From positions 124,001 to 188,000 of the forward strand of contig NZ_BDAC01000012.1 of NCBI RefSeq assembly GCF_002091635.1: a stretch of 64,000 nt of DNA. Reading direction: 5' to 3'. The position numbers and the translations under genes were made by a program. This DNA is from Pseudomonas indica NBRC 103045 (lineage in GTDB: Bacteria > Pseudomonadota > Gammaproteobacteria > Pseudomonadales > Pseudomonadaceae). Positions 23,949 through 34,735 of this stretch are shown piece by piece (position 1 is the first letter of the stretch; every line of letters begins with the position of its first letter). The notes beneath the pieces are model-generated. The model had not been told where the DNA came from and did not search any database. It worked only from the letters and a program-made list of their open reading frames with translations.

Positions 23949-24532
23949 CTGCCCTTGTCCGGTGCGGGTGCCGCCTGCCAGAGCACTTCCTGGACATGCT
24001 GGCGACGGGCGATCAGGCGGGCGGCGACGAACAGCAGGTCGGACAGGCGGTTGACATAGGCCAGGCCGATCCCTTCTAGCGGTTCGACGGCATTCAATTG
24101 CTGGCAGCGGCGCTCCGCGCTACGGGCCTGGCTGCGGCACACGTGGGCCTGGGCGACCAGGCGGGAACCGCCGGGCAGGATGAAGTTTTCCAGTGGGCCG
24201 AGCTCGTCGTTCCAGCGGTCGATGGCCGCTTCGAGGCGTTCGATTTCCGCCTGGTCCAGCGCACGGTATGCCGGCATCGCCAGTTCGCCGCCCAGGTCGA
24301 ACAGCCGGTGCTGGCAGGGCGACAGGACTTCGATCACGTCGCCCAGGCCCGGCCACAGGGCCTGCTGTTCGGCCAGTTCGGCGAGCAGCAGGCCGAGCTG
24401 GCTGTTGAGGGTGTCCAGCTCGCCCATGGCCTCGACCCGCGGATGATCCTTGGGGACCCGGCGGCCATCGGCCAATCCGGTTTCGCCGGCATCGCCGGTA
24501 CGCGTATAGATCTTCGACAGTCGATAGCCCAT
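23945..24532 (-). CDS. ATP:cob(I)alamin adenosyltransferase, PduO type
   Basis: The 195-residue protein has the PduO signature: TRTGDAGETGLADG near residue 10 for ATP binding, the ELDTLNSQLG helix, FILPGGS, and the basic helix HVCRSQARSAERR, followed by YVNRLSDLLFVAARL. It transfers the adenosyl group of ATP to cob(I)alamin to make coenzyme B12. No cobalamin biosynthesis gene and no cobalamin riboswitch is nearby. It sits 2 bases after the kinase stop and overlaps the membrane protein gene, so it belongs to the six-gene minus-strand set. Confidence 0.92.
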   Translation of the reverse strand: MGYRLSKIYTRTGDAGETGLADGRRVPKDHPRVEAMGELDTLNSQLGLLLAELAEQQALWPGLGDVIEVLSPCQHRLFDLGGELAMPAYRALDQAEIERLEAAIDRWNDELGPLENFILPGGSRLVAQAHVCRSQARSAERRCQQLNAVEPLEGIGLAYVNRLSDLLFVAARLIARRQHVQEVLWQAAPAPDKGR

Positions 24533-24534
24533 GT

Positions 24535-26556
24535 TCAGAGTCCCGTGTTTTCGGCAGCGGCCAAGGGCAGGCGCAGGGTGAAGCAGGTGCCCTGGCCGGG
24601 CTTGGACTGCACTTCCATCTGCCCCTTGTGATTATTGGTGATGATGAAATAGGACACCGACAAACCGAGCCCGGTGCCCTGGCCGATCTCCTTGGTGGTG
24701 AAAAACGGCTCGAAGATGCGTTTGCGCACCGACTCGGGAATGCCGACGCCGTTGTCTTCCACGAGGATTTCCGCCCACGGCGGGTTGTTGCGGGTGCGCA
24801 GCACGATGCGCCCGGGCTGCAGGTTCGGACTGTCTTCGCGCTGGTGGATGGCCTGCGCGGCGTTCTTCAGCAGGTTGAGCAGTACCTGTTCCAGTTCGTT
24901 GCCGGTGCAGGGCACCGGGCCCAGCTGCGGATCGAAGTCGCGGACGATGGCCAGGCCCTTGAAGTCGAAGCCCTCCATCAGCGCGAAGTCGTTGCCGGCG
25001 ATTTCCACCGCCTGATCGATCAGCGTGGGCAACTGGCAGGGCGCCAGCTCGCGGTTGCTGCGCCGGCTGAAGCTGAGCATGTGGCTGACGATCTTCGCGG
25101 CGCGCGCACCGGCCTGCTGGATGCCATCCAGCAATCGGGGGACTTCACGGCTGTCCAGATAGCGGTTGACGGTCTGCAGGTCGATGCCGAGATCCTCGGC
25201 CTGCTGCAGGTTCTTCGCCAGGTCGGGCGACAGGCGCCGGCGGATGTTCTGCACGTTATGCAGGATGGCGCCCAGCGGGTTGTTGATCTCATGTGCCATG
25301 CCGGCGGCCAGCCCGCCGACCGAGAGCATTTTTTCCGACTGCACCATCAGCTCTTCCATGGACAGGCGCTGGGTGATGTCGTCGATCCGGATCACCGCGC
25401 CACGGCCCGCACTGCCCACCAGCGGGTAGAACGTCAGGGCGTAGTGATGGGGAATGTCGTCCTTGGTCCAAGTCACCCGGTCGATCTTCTCCACCTTGTG
25501 CTGTTCGGCGGTGCGTTTGAGCTGCGGCAGGAACGGCTTGAGCGGCGGGAAGGCGAGGAACACCGGCTGGTTGAGGGCTTCGTCCAGACGCGTGCCGGAA
25601 AGGGCACTGGCTTCCTGGTTCCATTGGGTGACGTACAACTGCTCGTCGAGGGCGATCAGCGCCGAAGGCATGGAGTCGATGATGCTGTTCAGGTAGTTCT
25701 GGAAGCCGGTGAGCTTTTTCTCGATCTTGCTGCGCACCTGCACTTCCAGTTCCAGCTTGCGGTTGGAGTGACGGGTCTCCTCGGCCAGGCTGCGGGCCTT
25801 GTCGAAGGCCGACTGGGCTTCATCGCGGGCGCGTCGCAGCTGCTGTTCGCGGGCTTCCATGCGCGACAGCATGGTGTTGAATGCGTCCGCCAGGCTGCCG
25901 ATCTCGTCCTGATTGCCGCGCGAGGCGCGCAGCGCATAGTTTTCCTCGCGGGTCACCTGGCGCGACAGCTCTTCCAGGCGCCGGATCGGCCGGGTGATCA
26001 GGCGGCGGATCTGCCGTGCCACCAGTAGCCAGAGCAGCACGCTGATGGCGAGGATCACCAGGCTGGCGGTGAGGGTACCGGTGTAGAAGGCGCCGGGCAG
26101 CTCGCTGGAGGCCACCAGCAGCAGATAGCCGGGGCGACCCTTGGGTTGCGGCAGTTCGATCACCTGGTTGGCGCGGAACTCGCTGTGTCGCCAGCTTTCC
26201 AGCAACTCGATGCGCTCCGGCAGCTCGAGTTTCTCGCCGCGCTTGAGCTGGGCGAGGCTGATACCGTTCTGGTCGTAGATGGCGGCGGCGCGCAGTGGCT
26301 TGTATTCCTCCAGGCGCTTGAGCACGGCTTCGGCGGCGGCCGGGGAGGACAGCGCCTCCTTGCTCAGGGACGGCGTGGCGATCAGCCGGCCCAGGGTCTG
26401 CAAGGCCTCGGGCGCCACGCTTTCCTGGGAAATCCAATAGGCCGCGCTGATGAAGGTCAGGTTGGCCACCAGCAGGACGGCGGCGAGCAGCACCAGCAGG
26501 GCGGCCAACAGTTTCTGACCGACCGAAAGATTTTCGAGGTACTGGCGCAGGGTCAT
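24535..26556 (-). CDS. Membrane PAS-domain sensor histidine kinase
   Basis: The 673-residue kinase has a membrane segment near 15-38, a periplasmic sensor region to about 160, a second membrane segment near 165-185, a HAMP linker, a coiled coil, a PAS domain at about 290-400, a HisKA region and a HATPase domain. The phosphoacceptor is H422 in MAHEINNPLG; N, G1 and G2 boxes are seen as NLLKNA, VEDNGVGIP and GTGLGLS. No classical response regulator is adjacent, but a receiver gene lies two genes upstream in the same set. From memory this is PA4398, linked to motility and biofilm in PAO1. The signal is unknown. Confidence 0.9.
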   Translation of the reverse strand: MTLRQYLENLSVGQKLLAALLVLLAAVLLVANLTFISAAYWISQESVAPEALQTLGRLIATPSLSKEALSSPAAAEAVLKRLEEYKPLRAAAIYDQNGISLAQLKRGEKLELPERIELLESWRHSEFRANQVIELPQPKGRPGYLLLVASSELPGAFYTGTLTASLVILAISVLLWLLVARQIRRLITRPIRRLEELSRQVTREENYALRASRGNQDEIGSLADAFNTMLSRMEAREQQLRRARDEAQSAFDKARSLAEETRHSNRKLELEVQVRSKIEKKLTGFQNYLNSIIDSMPSALIALDEQLYVTQWNQEASALSGTRLDEALNQPVFLAFPPLKPFLPQLKRTAEQHKVEKIDRVTWTKDDIPHHYALTFYPLVGSAGRGAVIRIDDITQRLSMEELMVQSEKMLSVGGLAAGMAHEINNPLGAILHNVQNIRRRLSPDLAKNLQQAEDLGIDLQTVNRYLDSREVPRLLDGIQQAGARAAKIVSHMLSFSRRSNRELAPCQLPTLIDQAVEIAGNDFALMEGFDFKGLAIVRDFDPQLGPVPCTGNELEQVLLNLLKNAAQAIHQREDSPNLQPGRIVLRTRNNPPWAEILVEDNGVGIPESVRKRIFEPFFTTKEIGQGTGLGLSVSYFIITNNHKGQMEVQSKPGQGTCFTLRLPLAAAENTGL

Positions 26557-26601
26557 GTCATGGACAGCGTTTGCCTGAGAACAGGCAGGTTAGCGCGGCC
26601 T

Positions 26602-28475
<1,874 letters not shown>

Positions 28476-28622
28476 TGAAAGGGCTCACTGCAGGGAGATG
28501 GGCGCCGGGTACTTCGCCGGGCGGTATGTGTCCGAGCAGTTATAATGACCGCGCATTTTAACCGTCAAGCCAGGCGCGACCCTTACGTGAACCCGGTTAC
28601 GCCGTTTATCTGGAGGAATCCC

Positions 28623-29102
28623 ATGCCCTCGTTCGACGTGGTGTCCGAACTGGACAAGCACGAAGTCACCAACGCCATCGACAATGCCATCAAGGAGCTG
28701 GACCGGCGCTACGACCTGCGCGGCAAGGGCAGCTTCGAACTCAAGGACCTGACCGTCAACCTGACTGCCGAGGCCGATTTCCAGCTCGAGCAGATGGTCG
28801 AAATCCTCAAGCTGGCCCTGGTCAAGCGCAAGATCGATATCCAGTGCCTGGAGTTCAAGGATGCCTATCCGTCCGGGAAAACCGTGAAGCAGGAAGTCAT
28901 CCTGCGCGAAGGCATCGACAAGGAGCTGGCGAAGAAGATCGTCGCCCACATCAAGGACAGCAAGCTGAAGGTCCAGGCCGCGATCCAGGGCGAGCAGGTG
29001 CGCGTCACCGGCAAGAAGCGCGACGACCTGCAGGAAGCCATCGCGCATTTGCGCGCCAAGGACTTCGGCATGCCGCTGCAGTTCAACAACTTCCGCGACT
29101 GA
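28623..29102 (+). CDS. yajQ: YajQ-family nucleotide-binding protein
   Basis: The 159-residue protein matches YajQ: N-terminal [15 protein letters not shown], the KGSFELKDL segment, and the repeated ferredoxin-like fold ending in [10 protein letters not shown]. Family members bind nucleotides or tRNA, and some bind cyclic di-GMP. The ATG at 28623 is preceded by GGAGG and is the conserved start; the longer open frame upstream is untranslated. It diverges from the receiver gene with about 147 bases between the start codons. Confidence 0.95.
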   Translation: MPSFDVVSELDKHEVTNAIDNAIKELDRRYDLRGKGSFELKDLTVNLTAEADFQLEQMVEILKLALVKRKIDIQCLEFKDAYPSGKTVKQEVILREGIDKELAKKIVAHIKDSKLKVQAAIQGEQVRVTGKKRDDLQEAIAHLRAKDFGMPLQFNNFRD

Positions 29103-29198
29103 CCCATCCCCAACGCCGATACGGCGTCCGACCCTCAGGCAGGCTGTTTCGGCTGAATCGCGAGTGCAATGCTTCCAGTCTGTCGAGGGGGGCTTTCA

Positions 29199-29223
29199 GC
29201 CGCCATGCCTCGATCATGGCGGC
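29199..29223 (+). other. Stem-loop between yajQ and the MscS gene
   Basis: GCCGCCATG and CATGGCGGC form a perfect 9-base stem with a 7-base loop, 28 bases before the mscS start. There is no T run, so it is not a simple terminator; it may shape the mscS leader or be a decayed REP. Confidence 0.5.
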
Positions 29224-29250
29224 CGCATTCCATTCGAAAGGAGAACCCTC

Positions 29251-30123
29251 ATGGAGCTGAATCTCGACTATCTCGTCAGCCTGTCCGAAGCCTGGCTACC
29301 GATCGCCCTGCACTACAGCGGCCAGTTGCTGCTGGCGCTGGCGACCCTGGCGATCGGCTGGTGGCTGGTCAACCGTTTGACCAACAAGGTCAGTGCGCTG
29401 CTGAAGAGGCGTAGCGTCGACCAGACCCTGCACGGCTTCATCGGCAGCCTGGCCAATATCGTCCTCAAGGTGCTGCTGCTGGTCAGCGTGGCCTCGATGG
29501 TCGGCGTCGAGACGACGTCCTTCATCGCCGCCATCGGTGCGGCCGGCCTGGCCATCGGTCTGGCGCTGCAGGGCAGCCTGGCGAACTTCGCCGGCGGCGT
29601 GCTGATCCTGCTGTTCCGCCCGTTCCGGGTGGGCGATTGGATCGAGGCGCAGGGCGTGAGTGGGACGGTCGACAGCATCCAGATCTTCCACACCACGCTG
29701 AAGACCGCCGACAACAAGGTGGTGATCGTGCCCAACGGCAGCTTGTCCAACGGCCACATCACCAACTACTCCCGCGAGGCCAAGCGTCGGGTGGATATCG
29801 TCCTGGGCATCGATTATGGCAGCGACATCAAGCTGGCGAGGCAGGTGCTCCTGGAGATCGCCAAGGATTCCCGCGTGCTGGAGGAGCCGGCACCGGTGGT
29901 GTTCGTCACCGGCCTGGGCGATAGCGCAGTGAACCTGTCGCTGCGGGTCTGGGTGGCCACCGCCGACTACTGGCCGGTGACCTTCGACTTCATCGAACAG
30001 GCCAAGGAGCGGCTGACGGCCGCTGGCGTCGGCATTCCCTTCCCGCAGCGGGTGGTGCATCTGCAACAGGCGGTCGGGGAACATCCGGCACCGCGTAAGC
30101 TGACCGCCGACCAGACGGCGTAA
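29251..30123 (+). CDS. mscS: Small-conductance mechanosensitive channel, MscS family
   Basis: The 290-residue protein has the compact MscS layout: three membrane helices, with the pore helix in GAAGLAIGLALQGSLANFAGG (residues about 93-113) and a conserved beta domain starting RPFRVGDWIEAQG, then a C-terminal alpha/beta domain. It opens under membrane tension to release solutes in osmotic downshock. The ATG at 29251 follows AAAGGAG; an open frame extending 29 codons upstream is not supported. It ends one base before the convergent ampG stop. Confidence 0.93.
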   Translation: MELNLDYLVSLSEAWLPIALHYSGQLLLALATLAIGWWLVNRLTNKVSALLKRRSVDQTLHGFIGSLANIVLKVLLLVSVASMVGVETTSFIAAIGAAGLAIGLALQGSLANFAGGVLILLFRPFRVGDWIEAQGVSGTVDSIQIFHTTLKTADNKVVIVPNGSLSNGHITNYSREAKRRVDIVLGIDYGSDIKLARQVLLEIAKDSRVLEEPAPVVFVTGLGDSAVNLSLRVWVATADYWPVTFDFIEQAKERLTAAGVGIPFPQRVVHLQQAVGEHPAPRKLTADQTA

Positions 30124-30124
30124 G

Positions 30125-31921
30125 TCAGGCCTGCTCCGAGGACGCCATCGGCGCCGAACCGTTCGGTTCGGCGCGATTCCTCCGCCACTGCCAGAGAATC
30201 AGTACCAGCGTCGGTACGCCGAGCAGGGCGGTGGCGAAGAAGAACTGCGCGTAACCGAGCTTTTCCACCATCACGCCGGAATAACCGCCGATCAGGCGCG
30301 GCAAGAGCAGCATGATGGAGCTGAGCAGGGCGTACTGGGTGGCCGAGAACTTCAGGTTGGTCAGGCTCGACAGGTAGGCGACGAAGGCCGCCGTGGCGAG
30401 GCCGGCGCTGAAGTTGTCGCAGGAAATGGTCACCACCAGCATCGGCAGGTGCGCGCCCATGCCGGCGAGCATGAGGAACAGCAGGTTGGTGGCCGCCGAG
30501 GCCACGCCGCCGATGAACAGGATCGGCATGATCCCGAAGCGCACGATCAGCAACCCGCCGACCCCGGCCCCGAGCAGAGTCATGACCAGGCCGAAGAGCT
30601 TGCTGACGCTGGCGATCTGGTCCTTGGTGAAGCCCATGTCGATGTAGAAGACGTTGGCCATCACCCCCATCACCGTATCCGACATCCGATAGGTCGCCAC
30701 CAGGCCGAGCAGCAGCAACGCCTGCCAGCGGTAGCGGTGAATGAAGTCGTTTATCGGTGTCAGCACCGGCGCCATGCCGCCCCAGAACAGGCTGGAAATG
30801 GACAAGCCGGTGAGCAGGGTATAGAGCAGCGCACGCAGGAAGGCGCGGTCGTAGAGCAGCAACTGCTGCAGGCTGAGTTGGCCCCGCAGCATCAAATCCA
30901 GGTCGCTCTCGTAATACTGGGTGACCATCGCCGGTACCGAGATCAGCAGAATGATCAGCAGCAGCACCGACAGCAGCTGGTGGAAGAAACCGTACTTTGC
31001 CGCCGCCGTCTTCAGCACCGGCGCCAGCCCGCCCCAGAACAGGCCGGAAGCGCAGATACAAGCCACGGCGGTGTAAAGCAGTGCACGCAGGAAGGCGCGG
31101 TCGTTGTAAAGCAGATCCTGAGGCGCTACATCCCCCTTGAACATCAGCACCAGATCGCTCTGATAGAACTGAATGAACAGGGCGGGTACGGAGATCGCCA
31201 GGGCGATCACGACAAGGATCGACAGCAACTGGTGGAAGAAACCGTGCTTCGGCGGTGCCGCGTGGATATGCGGCGGAGCCGGAGGTTCGCGCATCCACAG
31301 GCTGGTGGCCAGCCCCGGCAGCATCAGCAGGGCGAACAGCAGGTAGGTGTTGGCCCAGGCGGCATGCTTGTACAACTGGTTGGTGGAGCCGAACCATTCG
31401 GCGAAATACAGCGCGCCGGCGGTGGCGAGCAGGGCGGCGACCCGGTAGCCGGCCATATAGCTAGCAGCCAGCGCGGCTTGGCGGCTGTCTTCGGCGATCT
31501 CCAGGCGGTAGGCATCGATCGCGATATCCTGCGTGGCCGAGGCGAAGGCCACCAGCACGGCCAGCGCGATCAACCAGGACAATTGCATCTGCGGGTCGAA
31601 GTTGGCCATGCCGATCAGGCCGATGGCCACCAGGCTCTGCGACAACACCAGCCAGGAGCGCCGCCGCCCCAGCTTGCCGAGCAACGGCAGCCGCCATTGG
31701 TCGAGCATCGGCGCCCAGACCCATTTGAAGGCATAAGCCAGGCCGATCAGGCTGGCGAACCCGATGGTCTCCCGCGCGACCCCGGCTTCGCGGAGCCAGA
31801 CCGACAGGGTGGAAAACACCAGCATGTAGGGAAGGCCGGCGGCAAAACCCAGGAGAAGCAGGGCCAGGGTGGCGGGGCTGGCGTAGGCGGCGACTGCATC
31901 GCGCCAGGTACGACGGGTCAT
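30125..31921 (-). CDS. ampG: AmpG muropeptide permease with internal duplication
   Basis: AmpG imports GlcNAc-anhydroMurNAc peptides for cell-wall recycling; in Pseudomonas it also supplies the signal for AmpR-AmpC beta-lactamase induction. The 598-residue protein is longer than the ~490 of E. coli AmpG. The extra length is a tandem repeat: residues 225-308 and 309-392 align as 84-residue units (K-H/Y-GFFHQLLS..., DRAFLRALLYT, LFWGG-APVL), each with two membrane segments. I chose the ATG at 31921 (MTRRTWRDAV). No clear ribosome site is present, and a MITE-like element begins 24 bases upstream. From memory PAO1 AmpG is also ~594 residues. Confidence 0.94.
   Translation of the reverse strand: MTRRTWRDAVAAYASPATLALLLLGFAAGLPYMLVFSTLSVWLREAGVARETIGFASLIGLAYAFKWVWAPMLDQWRLPLLGKLGRRRSWLVLSQSLVAIGLIGMANFDPQMQLSWLIALAVLVAFASATQDIAIDAYRLEIAEDSRQAALAASYMAGYRVAALLATAGALYFAEWFGSTNQLYKHAAWANTYLLFALLMLPGLATSLWMREPPAPPHIHAAPPKHGFFHQLLSILVVIALAISVPALFIQFYQSDLVLMFKGDVAPQDLLYNDRAFLRALLYTAVACICASGLFWGGLAPVLKTAAAKYGFFHQLLSVLLLIILLISVPAMVTQYYESDLDLMLRGQLSLQQLLLYDRAFLRALLYTLLTGLSISSLFWGGMAPVLTPINDFIHRYRWQALLLLGLVATYRMSDTVMGVMANVFYIDMGFTKDQIASVSKLFGLVMTLLGAGVGGLLIVRFGIMPILFIGGVASAATNLLFLMLAGMGAHLPMLVVTISCDNFSAGLATAAFVAYLSSLTNLKFSATQYALLSSIMLLLPRLIGGYSGVMVEKLGYAQFFFATALLGVPTLVLILWQWRRNRAEPNGSAPMASSEQA
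30151..30174 (-). other. Strong hairpin in the 3' end of ampG
   Basis: GCGCCGAACC pairs perfectly with GGTTCGGCGC around a 4-base loop. It lies inside the last ampG codons, just beyond the convergent mscS stop, and could end mscS transcription without a T run. Confidence 0.4.
30746..31249 (-). repeat. Tandem 252-bp coding duplication inside ampG
   Basis: Copy 1 spans 30998-31249 and copy 2 spans 30746-30997. They encode 84 residues each, share long stretches of near-identical protein, and still share DNA words such as the GGTGGAAGAAACCG and CGCACGCAGGAAGGCGCGGTCG segments, so the duplication is old but recognisable. Confidence 0.9.
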
Positions 31922-31944
31922 GTACGGGGAGCCTGTGTTCAACA

Positions 31945-32127
31945 CTGTTAGCAGGCCGTTAAAAACTACCTGCGTTGCCGATACTGCGTTAAAAACGGCC
32001 TCGAATGCGAGCCCAGTCAAATGCTCATTTACAGCACGTAAACTGCGCTTTTTCGGCTGTTTTTGTGGGGCCGCCCAGGCCTTGTCTCGACTGCCTCGCC
32101 TACGTTTTTTCGACGACCTGCTAGCAG
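31945..32127. mobile_element. MITE-like intergenic element with terminal inverted repeats
   Basis: The left end CTGTTAGCAGGCCGTTAAAA (from 31945) matches the reverse complement of the right end, CTGCTAGCAGGTCGTCGAAA (ending 32127), with few mismatches and one indel. Inside, GTTAAAAAC occurs twice (31958-31966, 31988-31996) flanked by GGCC in opposite orientation. The 183-bp element codes for nothing convincing, has lower GC and T/A runs unlike its neighbours, and lies 24 bases 5' of ampG. I recall similar sequence recurring between genes in other Pseudomonas genomes, often called spurious ORFs; I cannot confirm that here. Confidence 0.65.
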
Positions 32128-32188
32128 CGTTCCTGAGCGTGGCAGGCAAGGCGCATTGCGGCGCCCATTGCGTGGTAAAGGGCGCACT

Positions 32189-32584
32189 CTAACCGCTGTG
32201 CTCCATCGGACGCCAGCCGTGACGACGGATATCCACACGATCGTTGTGGATCGTCACACCCTCTGCCCGCAGGCGTGCCCGTTGTTCGTGGCCGGAAGCC
32301 GTGCCGGCCGGCAGGCTGAGGCGCCCGCCGGCGCCGAGCACGCGGTGCCAGGGCAGGCTGGTGCCTTCCGGCAACTGCGAGAGTGTGCGGCCGACCCAGC
32401 GCGCCGCGCGCCCGAGCCCGGCCAGTTCGGCGAGCTGGCCGTAACTGACCACCTTGCCTGGCGGCACCTGGCTCAAGGTCAGGTAGAGCGCTTCGCGCCT
32501 CGCCTCGGCACTTTCCGGCGGCGAGGCAGGCCAGGCGGGCTCTTCGCTTCGCTCCTCCCGCTGGTCGTCTTCGTCATCGATCAT
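32189..32584 (-). CDS. Alkyltransferase-like protein (ATL, MGMT family)
   Basis: The 131-residue protein has the MGMT C-terminal domain: VPPGKVVSYGQLAELAGLG, RWVGRTLSQ and the helix-turn-helix arginine finger region. The reactive cysteine of PCHRV is replaced by tryptophan (PWHRV, W79), the mark of alkyltransferase-like proteins, which bind alkylguanine and recruit nucleotide excision repair rather than repairing it themselves. I chose the ATG at 32584 (MIDDEDDQ), preceded by AGGACAGG. The N-terminus is an acidic, likely disordered tail. Confidence 0.88.
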   Translation of the reverse strand: MIDDEDDQREERSEEPAWPASPPESAEARREALYLTLSQVPPGKVVSYGQLAELAGLGRAARWVGRTLSQLPEGTSLPWHRVLGAGGRLSLPAGTASGHEQRARLRAEGVTIHNDRVDIRRHGWRPMEHSG

Positions 32585-32791
32585 GCTGCTGCCTGTCCTG
32601 TCTCGGTATGTCGCTCTGCCACCATAACTTGGGTCGGACGCCATCAACCGATCGGCGTTGGCCGTGGTGTACAGGCGGAGCGCGTTGGTCGATTGATCTG
32701 AACTCACGGAAAAACTGCTGGTCAGTCTTGCTCAGTCGCCGGGCTTGCGGATAATGCCCGGTTTTTCGAATTCTGAGTGCCATTGCCGCCT

Positions 32792-33796
32792 ATGTTGTCC
32801 AGAACTCTGCTGTGTATAGCTCTTACCGCCGCCTCGGCGTCCGCTATCGCCGATACCGTATGGCTGAAGAACGGTGACCGCCTGACCGGCAAGATCAAGG
32901 TCTTCGACGGGAGCCGGCTGGTTCTCGAGACCGATTACGGCGGCTCCATCCCCCTCGATTGGAAGAAGGTCGCAACGCTGGAAAGCAACCAGCAGTTGCT
33001 GATCAAGGAAGACGATGTCACCGGAGAGCGCGCCAAGGCGCTGAAGCCGGCGGAAGAGGGCAAGGTCATCCTGGCCAACGGCGACCAGCCGAAGACCGTT
33101 GAACTGGCCAGTATCGCGCAGATCATCCGACCCAAGCCGGTGGTGGAAGACCTGACCTGGACCGGTAACGTCGATGTCTCCATGGACTACAAGCGGGCCG
33201 AGTCCGATACCGACGACTACGACATCGATTTCAAGACCAAGGCACGCCACGGCCGCTGGCGGCATAACGCCAAGGGCGAATACAACCGCGAATTCCAGGA
33301 TGACGTGAAGAGCACGGACAACTGGGAAGCGGAATACGCGCTGGACCGCTTCCTCGACGAACACTGGTTCTGGCAGGGCCGCTTCGATTACAAGCGCGAC
33401 AAGATCGAAGACCTGCGCCGCCAGCGCACCCTGGGTACCGGTCCCGGCTACCAGTTCTGGGACAACGAGCTGGGCGCGTTCTCCTTGGCTTCGCTGATCA
33501 ACCGTGCGGATTACGAGTACGCCGACGGTGAGAAGGATAACTTCTACTCCCTGGCGGTGAAGTGGGACTACAACCGCTACCTGGTCGGCAAGACCATCGA
33601 GATCTTCAGCAACGGCGAAGTGGGCAAGCCGCTGGGCGGCGTCGCCGACTACTCGCTGGATGCCGAGGCCGGGCTGCGCTACAAGGTGACCGACTGGGCG
33701 TCGATGAACATGAAGGTGGAAAAGGACATGGTCAGCGGCTCGGACGGCGATCTCGACGAGACCCGCTATACCCTGGGCTTCGGTGTCGGCTGGTAA
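32792..33796 (+). CDS. Outer-membrane beta-barrel protein, DUF481/YdiY type
   Basis: The 334-residue protein has a signal peptide cut after SASAIA near residue 20, an SH3-like segment (TVWLKNGDRLTGKIK), and a C-terminal half of alternating aromatic strands (HWFWQGRFDYKRD, NFYSLAVKWDYNRY) ending in a terminal aromatic W, as for outer-membrane barrels. That is the DUF481 (YdiY) layout; function unknown. The ATG at 32792 starts the signal peptide; a GTG 15 bases earlier is the alternative. It is followed by a bidirectional terminator. From memory it is PA4390. Confidence 0.88.
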   Translation: MLSRTLLCIALTAASASAIADTVWLKNGDRLTGKIKVFDGSRLVLETDYGGSIPLDWKKVATLESNQQLLIKEDDVTGERAKALKPAEEGKVILANGDQPKTVELASIAQIIRPKPVVEDLTWTGNVDVSMDYKRAESDTDDYDIDFKTKARHGRWRHNAKGEYNREFQDDVKSTDNWEAEYALDRFLDEHWFWQGRFDYKRDKIEDLRRQRTLGTGPGYQFWDNELGAFSLASLINRADYEYADGEKDNFYSLAVKWDYNRYLVGKTIEIFSNGEVGKPLGGVADYSLDAEAGLRYKVTDWASMNMKVEKDMVSGSDGDLDETRYTLGFGVGW

Positions 33797-33812
33797 GTTC
33801 GTCGCCAGAAAG

Positions 33813-33849
33813 AAAAAGGCCCCGCGGCAATGACCGCGGGGCCTTTTTT
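33813..33849. terminator. Bidirectional terminator between DUF481 gene and SDR gene
   Basis: AAAAAGGCCCCGCGG pairs with CCGCGGGGCCTTTTT around CAATGA, with A and T runs at the two ends, so it can end transcription from both convergent genes. Confidence 0.93.
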
Positions 33850-33870
33850 ATTGTCGACCCCGACGGCACC

Positions 33871-34629
33871 TTACAGACGCAGGCCGCCGTCCAGTTCGAG
33901 GATACGACCGGTGTAGTAGTCGTTCTCGAAGATGTACGCCACGGAGTGGGCGATTTCGGTAGGTTTACCCATGCGCCGCAGCGGAATGCCGGAGGTCATC
34001 TTCTCCAGGGCTTCCGGCTTCATGCTGGCGGTCATCTCGGTCTCGATGAAGCCCGGAGCGACGCCGGCGACGCGGATGCCATAGCGCGCCAGTTCCTTGG
34101 CCCAGACCACGGTATCGGCGGCTACACCGGCCTTGGCCGCGGAGTAGTTGGCCTGGCCCATGTTGCCGGCGCGGGAAATGGAGGAAATATTGACGATCGC
34201 GCCCTGGTTCTTCAGCTCGATCATCTTCGCCGCCACTTCACGGGTGCAGAGGAACACGCCAGTCAGGTTGACGTCGATCACCGCCTGCCACTGCGCCAGG
34301 CTCAGCTTGGTCATCTCGCCGTCCTTCACCTTGACGGTGAGACCATCACGCAGGATGCCGGCGTTGTTGACCAGGCCGTTGATGGCGCCGAAGTCCTCGG
34401 CGATGCGGGCCACGGTGTCCACCACCTGCTCTTCGTTGGCAACGTTGCACAGATAAGCGCGTGCCTCGGTGCCCAGTGCCTTGCAGGCCGCCACGGCCTG
34501 GTCGAGCTTCTCCTGGTTGAGGTCCACCAGCGCCAGCTTCGCGCCCTTGGCGGCCAGGTATTCGCCCATTGCGCGGCCCAGGCCCTGGCAGCCGCCGGTG
34601 ATAATGATGACCTTGTCTTTCAATTCCAT
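33871..34629 (-). CDS. Short-chain dehydrogenase/reductase, FabG-like
   Basis: The 252-residue protein is a classical SDR: TGGCQGLGRA for NAD(P) binding near residue 12, LVNNAG, the serine in NISSISR, and the YSAAKAG catalytic pair. It resembles 3-oxoacyl-ACP reductases, but its substrate cannot be read from sequence; it lies outside any fatty acid synthesis cluster. I chose the ATG at 34629 (MELKDKVIII) with a GAGGGG site upstream. From memory it is PA4389. Confidence 0.9.
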   Translation of the reverse strand: MELKDKVIIITGGCQGLGRAMGEYLAAKGAKLALVDLNQEKLDQAVAACKALGTEARAYLCNVANEEQVVDTVARIAEDFGAINGLVNNAGILRDGLTVKVKDGEMTKLSLAQWQAVIDVNLTGVFLCTREVAAKMIELKNQGAIVNISSISRAGNMGQANYSAAKAGVAADTVVWAKELARYGIRVAGVAPGFIETEMTASMKPEALEKMTSGIPLRRMGKPTEIAHSVAYIFENDYYTGRILELDGGLRL

Positions 34630-34735
34630 AGCAAATCCCCTCAAAGTATCGGCTGGTCCCCCTCGTTGGCGCCGCGGACCGCAATGCGGGGCGCCCGTCC
34701 GTTTTTAGACCGGATTCTTTACAAGGAGTCAGATA

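Noticed and set aside
23945-24532. A cobalamin riboswitch near the adenosyltransferase gene
   Set aside because: The gene starts 2 bases after the kinase stop, so there is no leader room, and no B12-box-like sequence was seen.
31920-32192. A 90-codon open frame on the plus strand over the MITE-like element
   Set aside because: It is explained by the repeat element; similar spurious reading frames come from such elements, and there is no ribosome site or domain.
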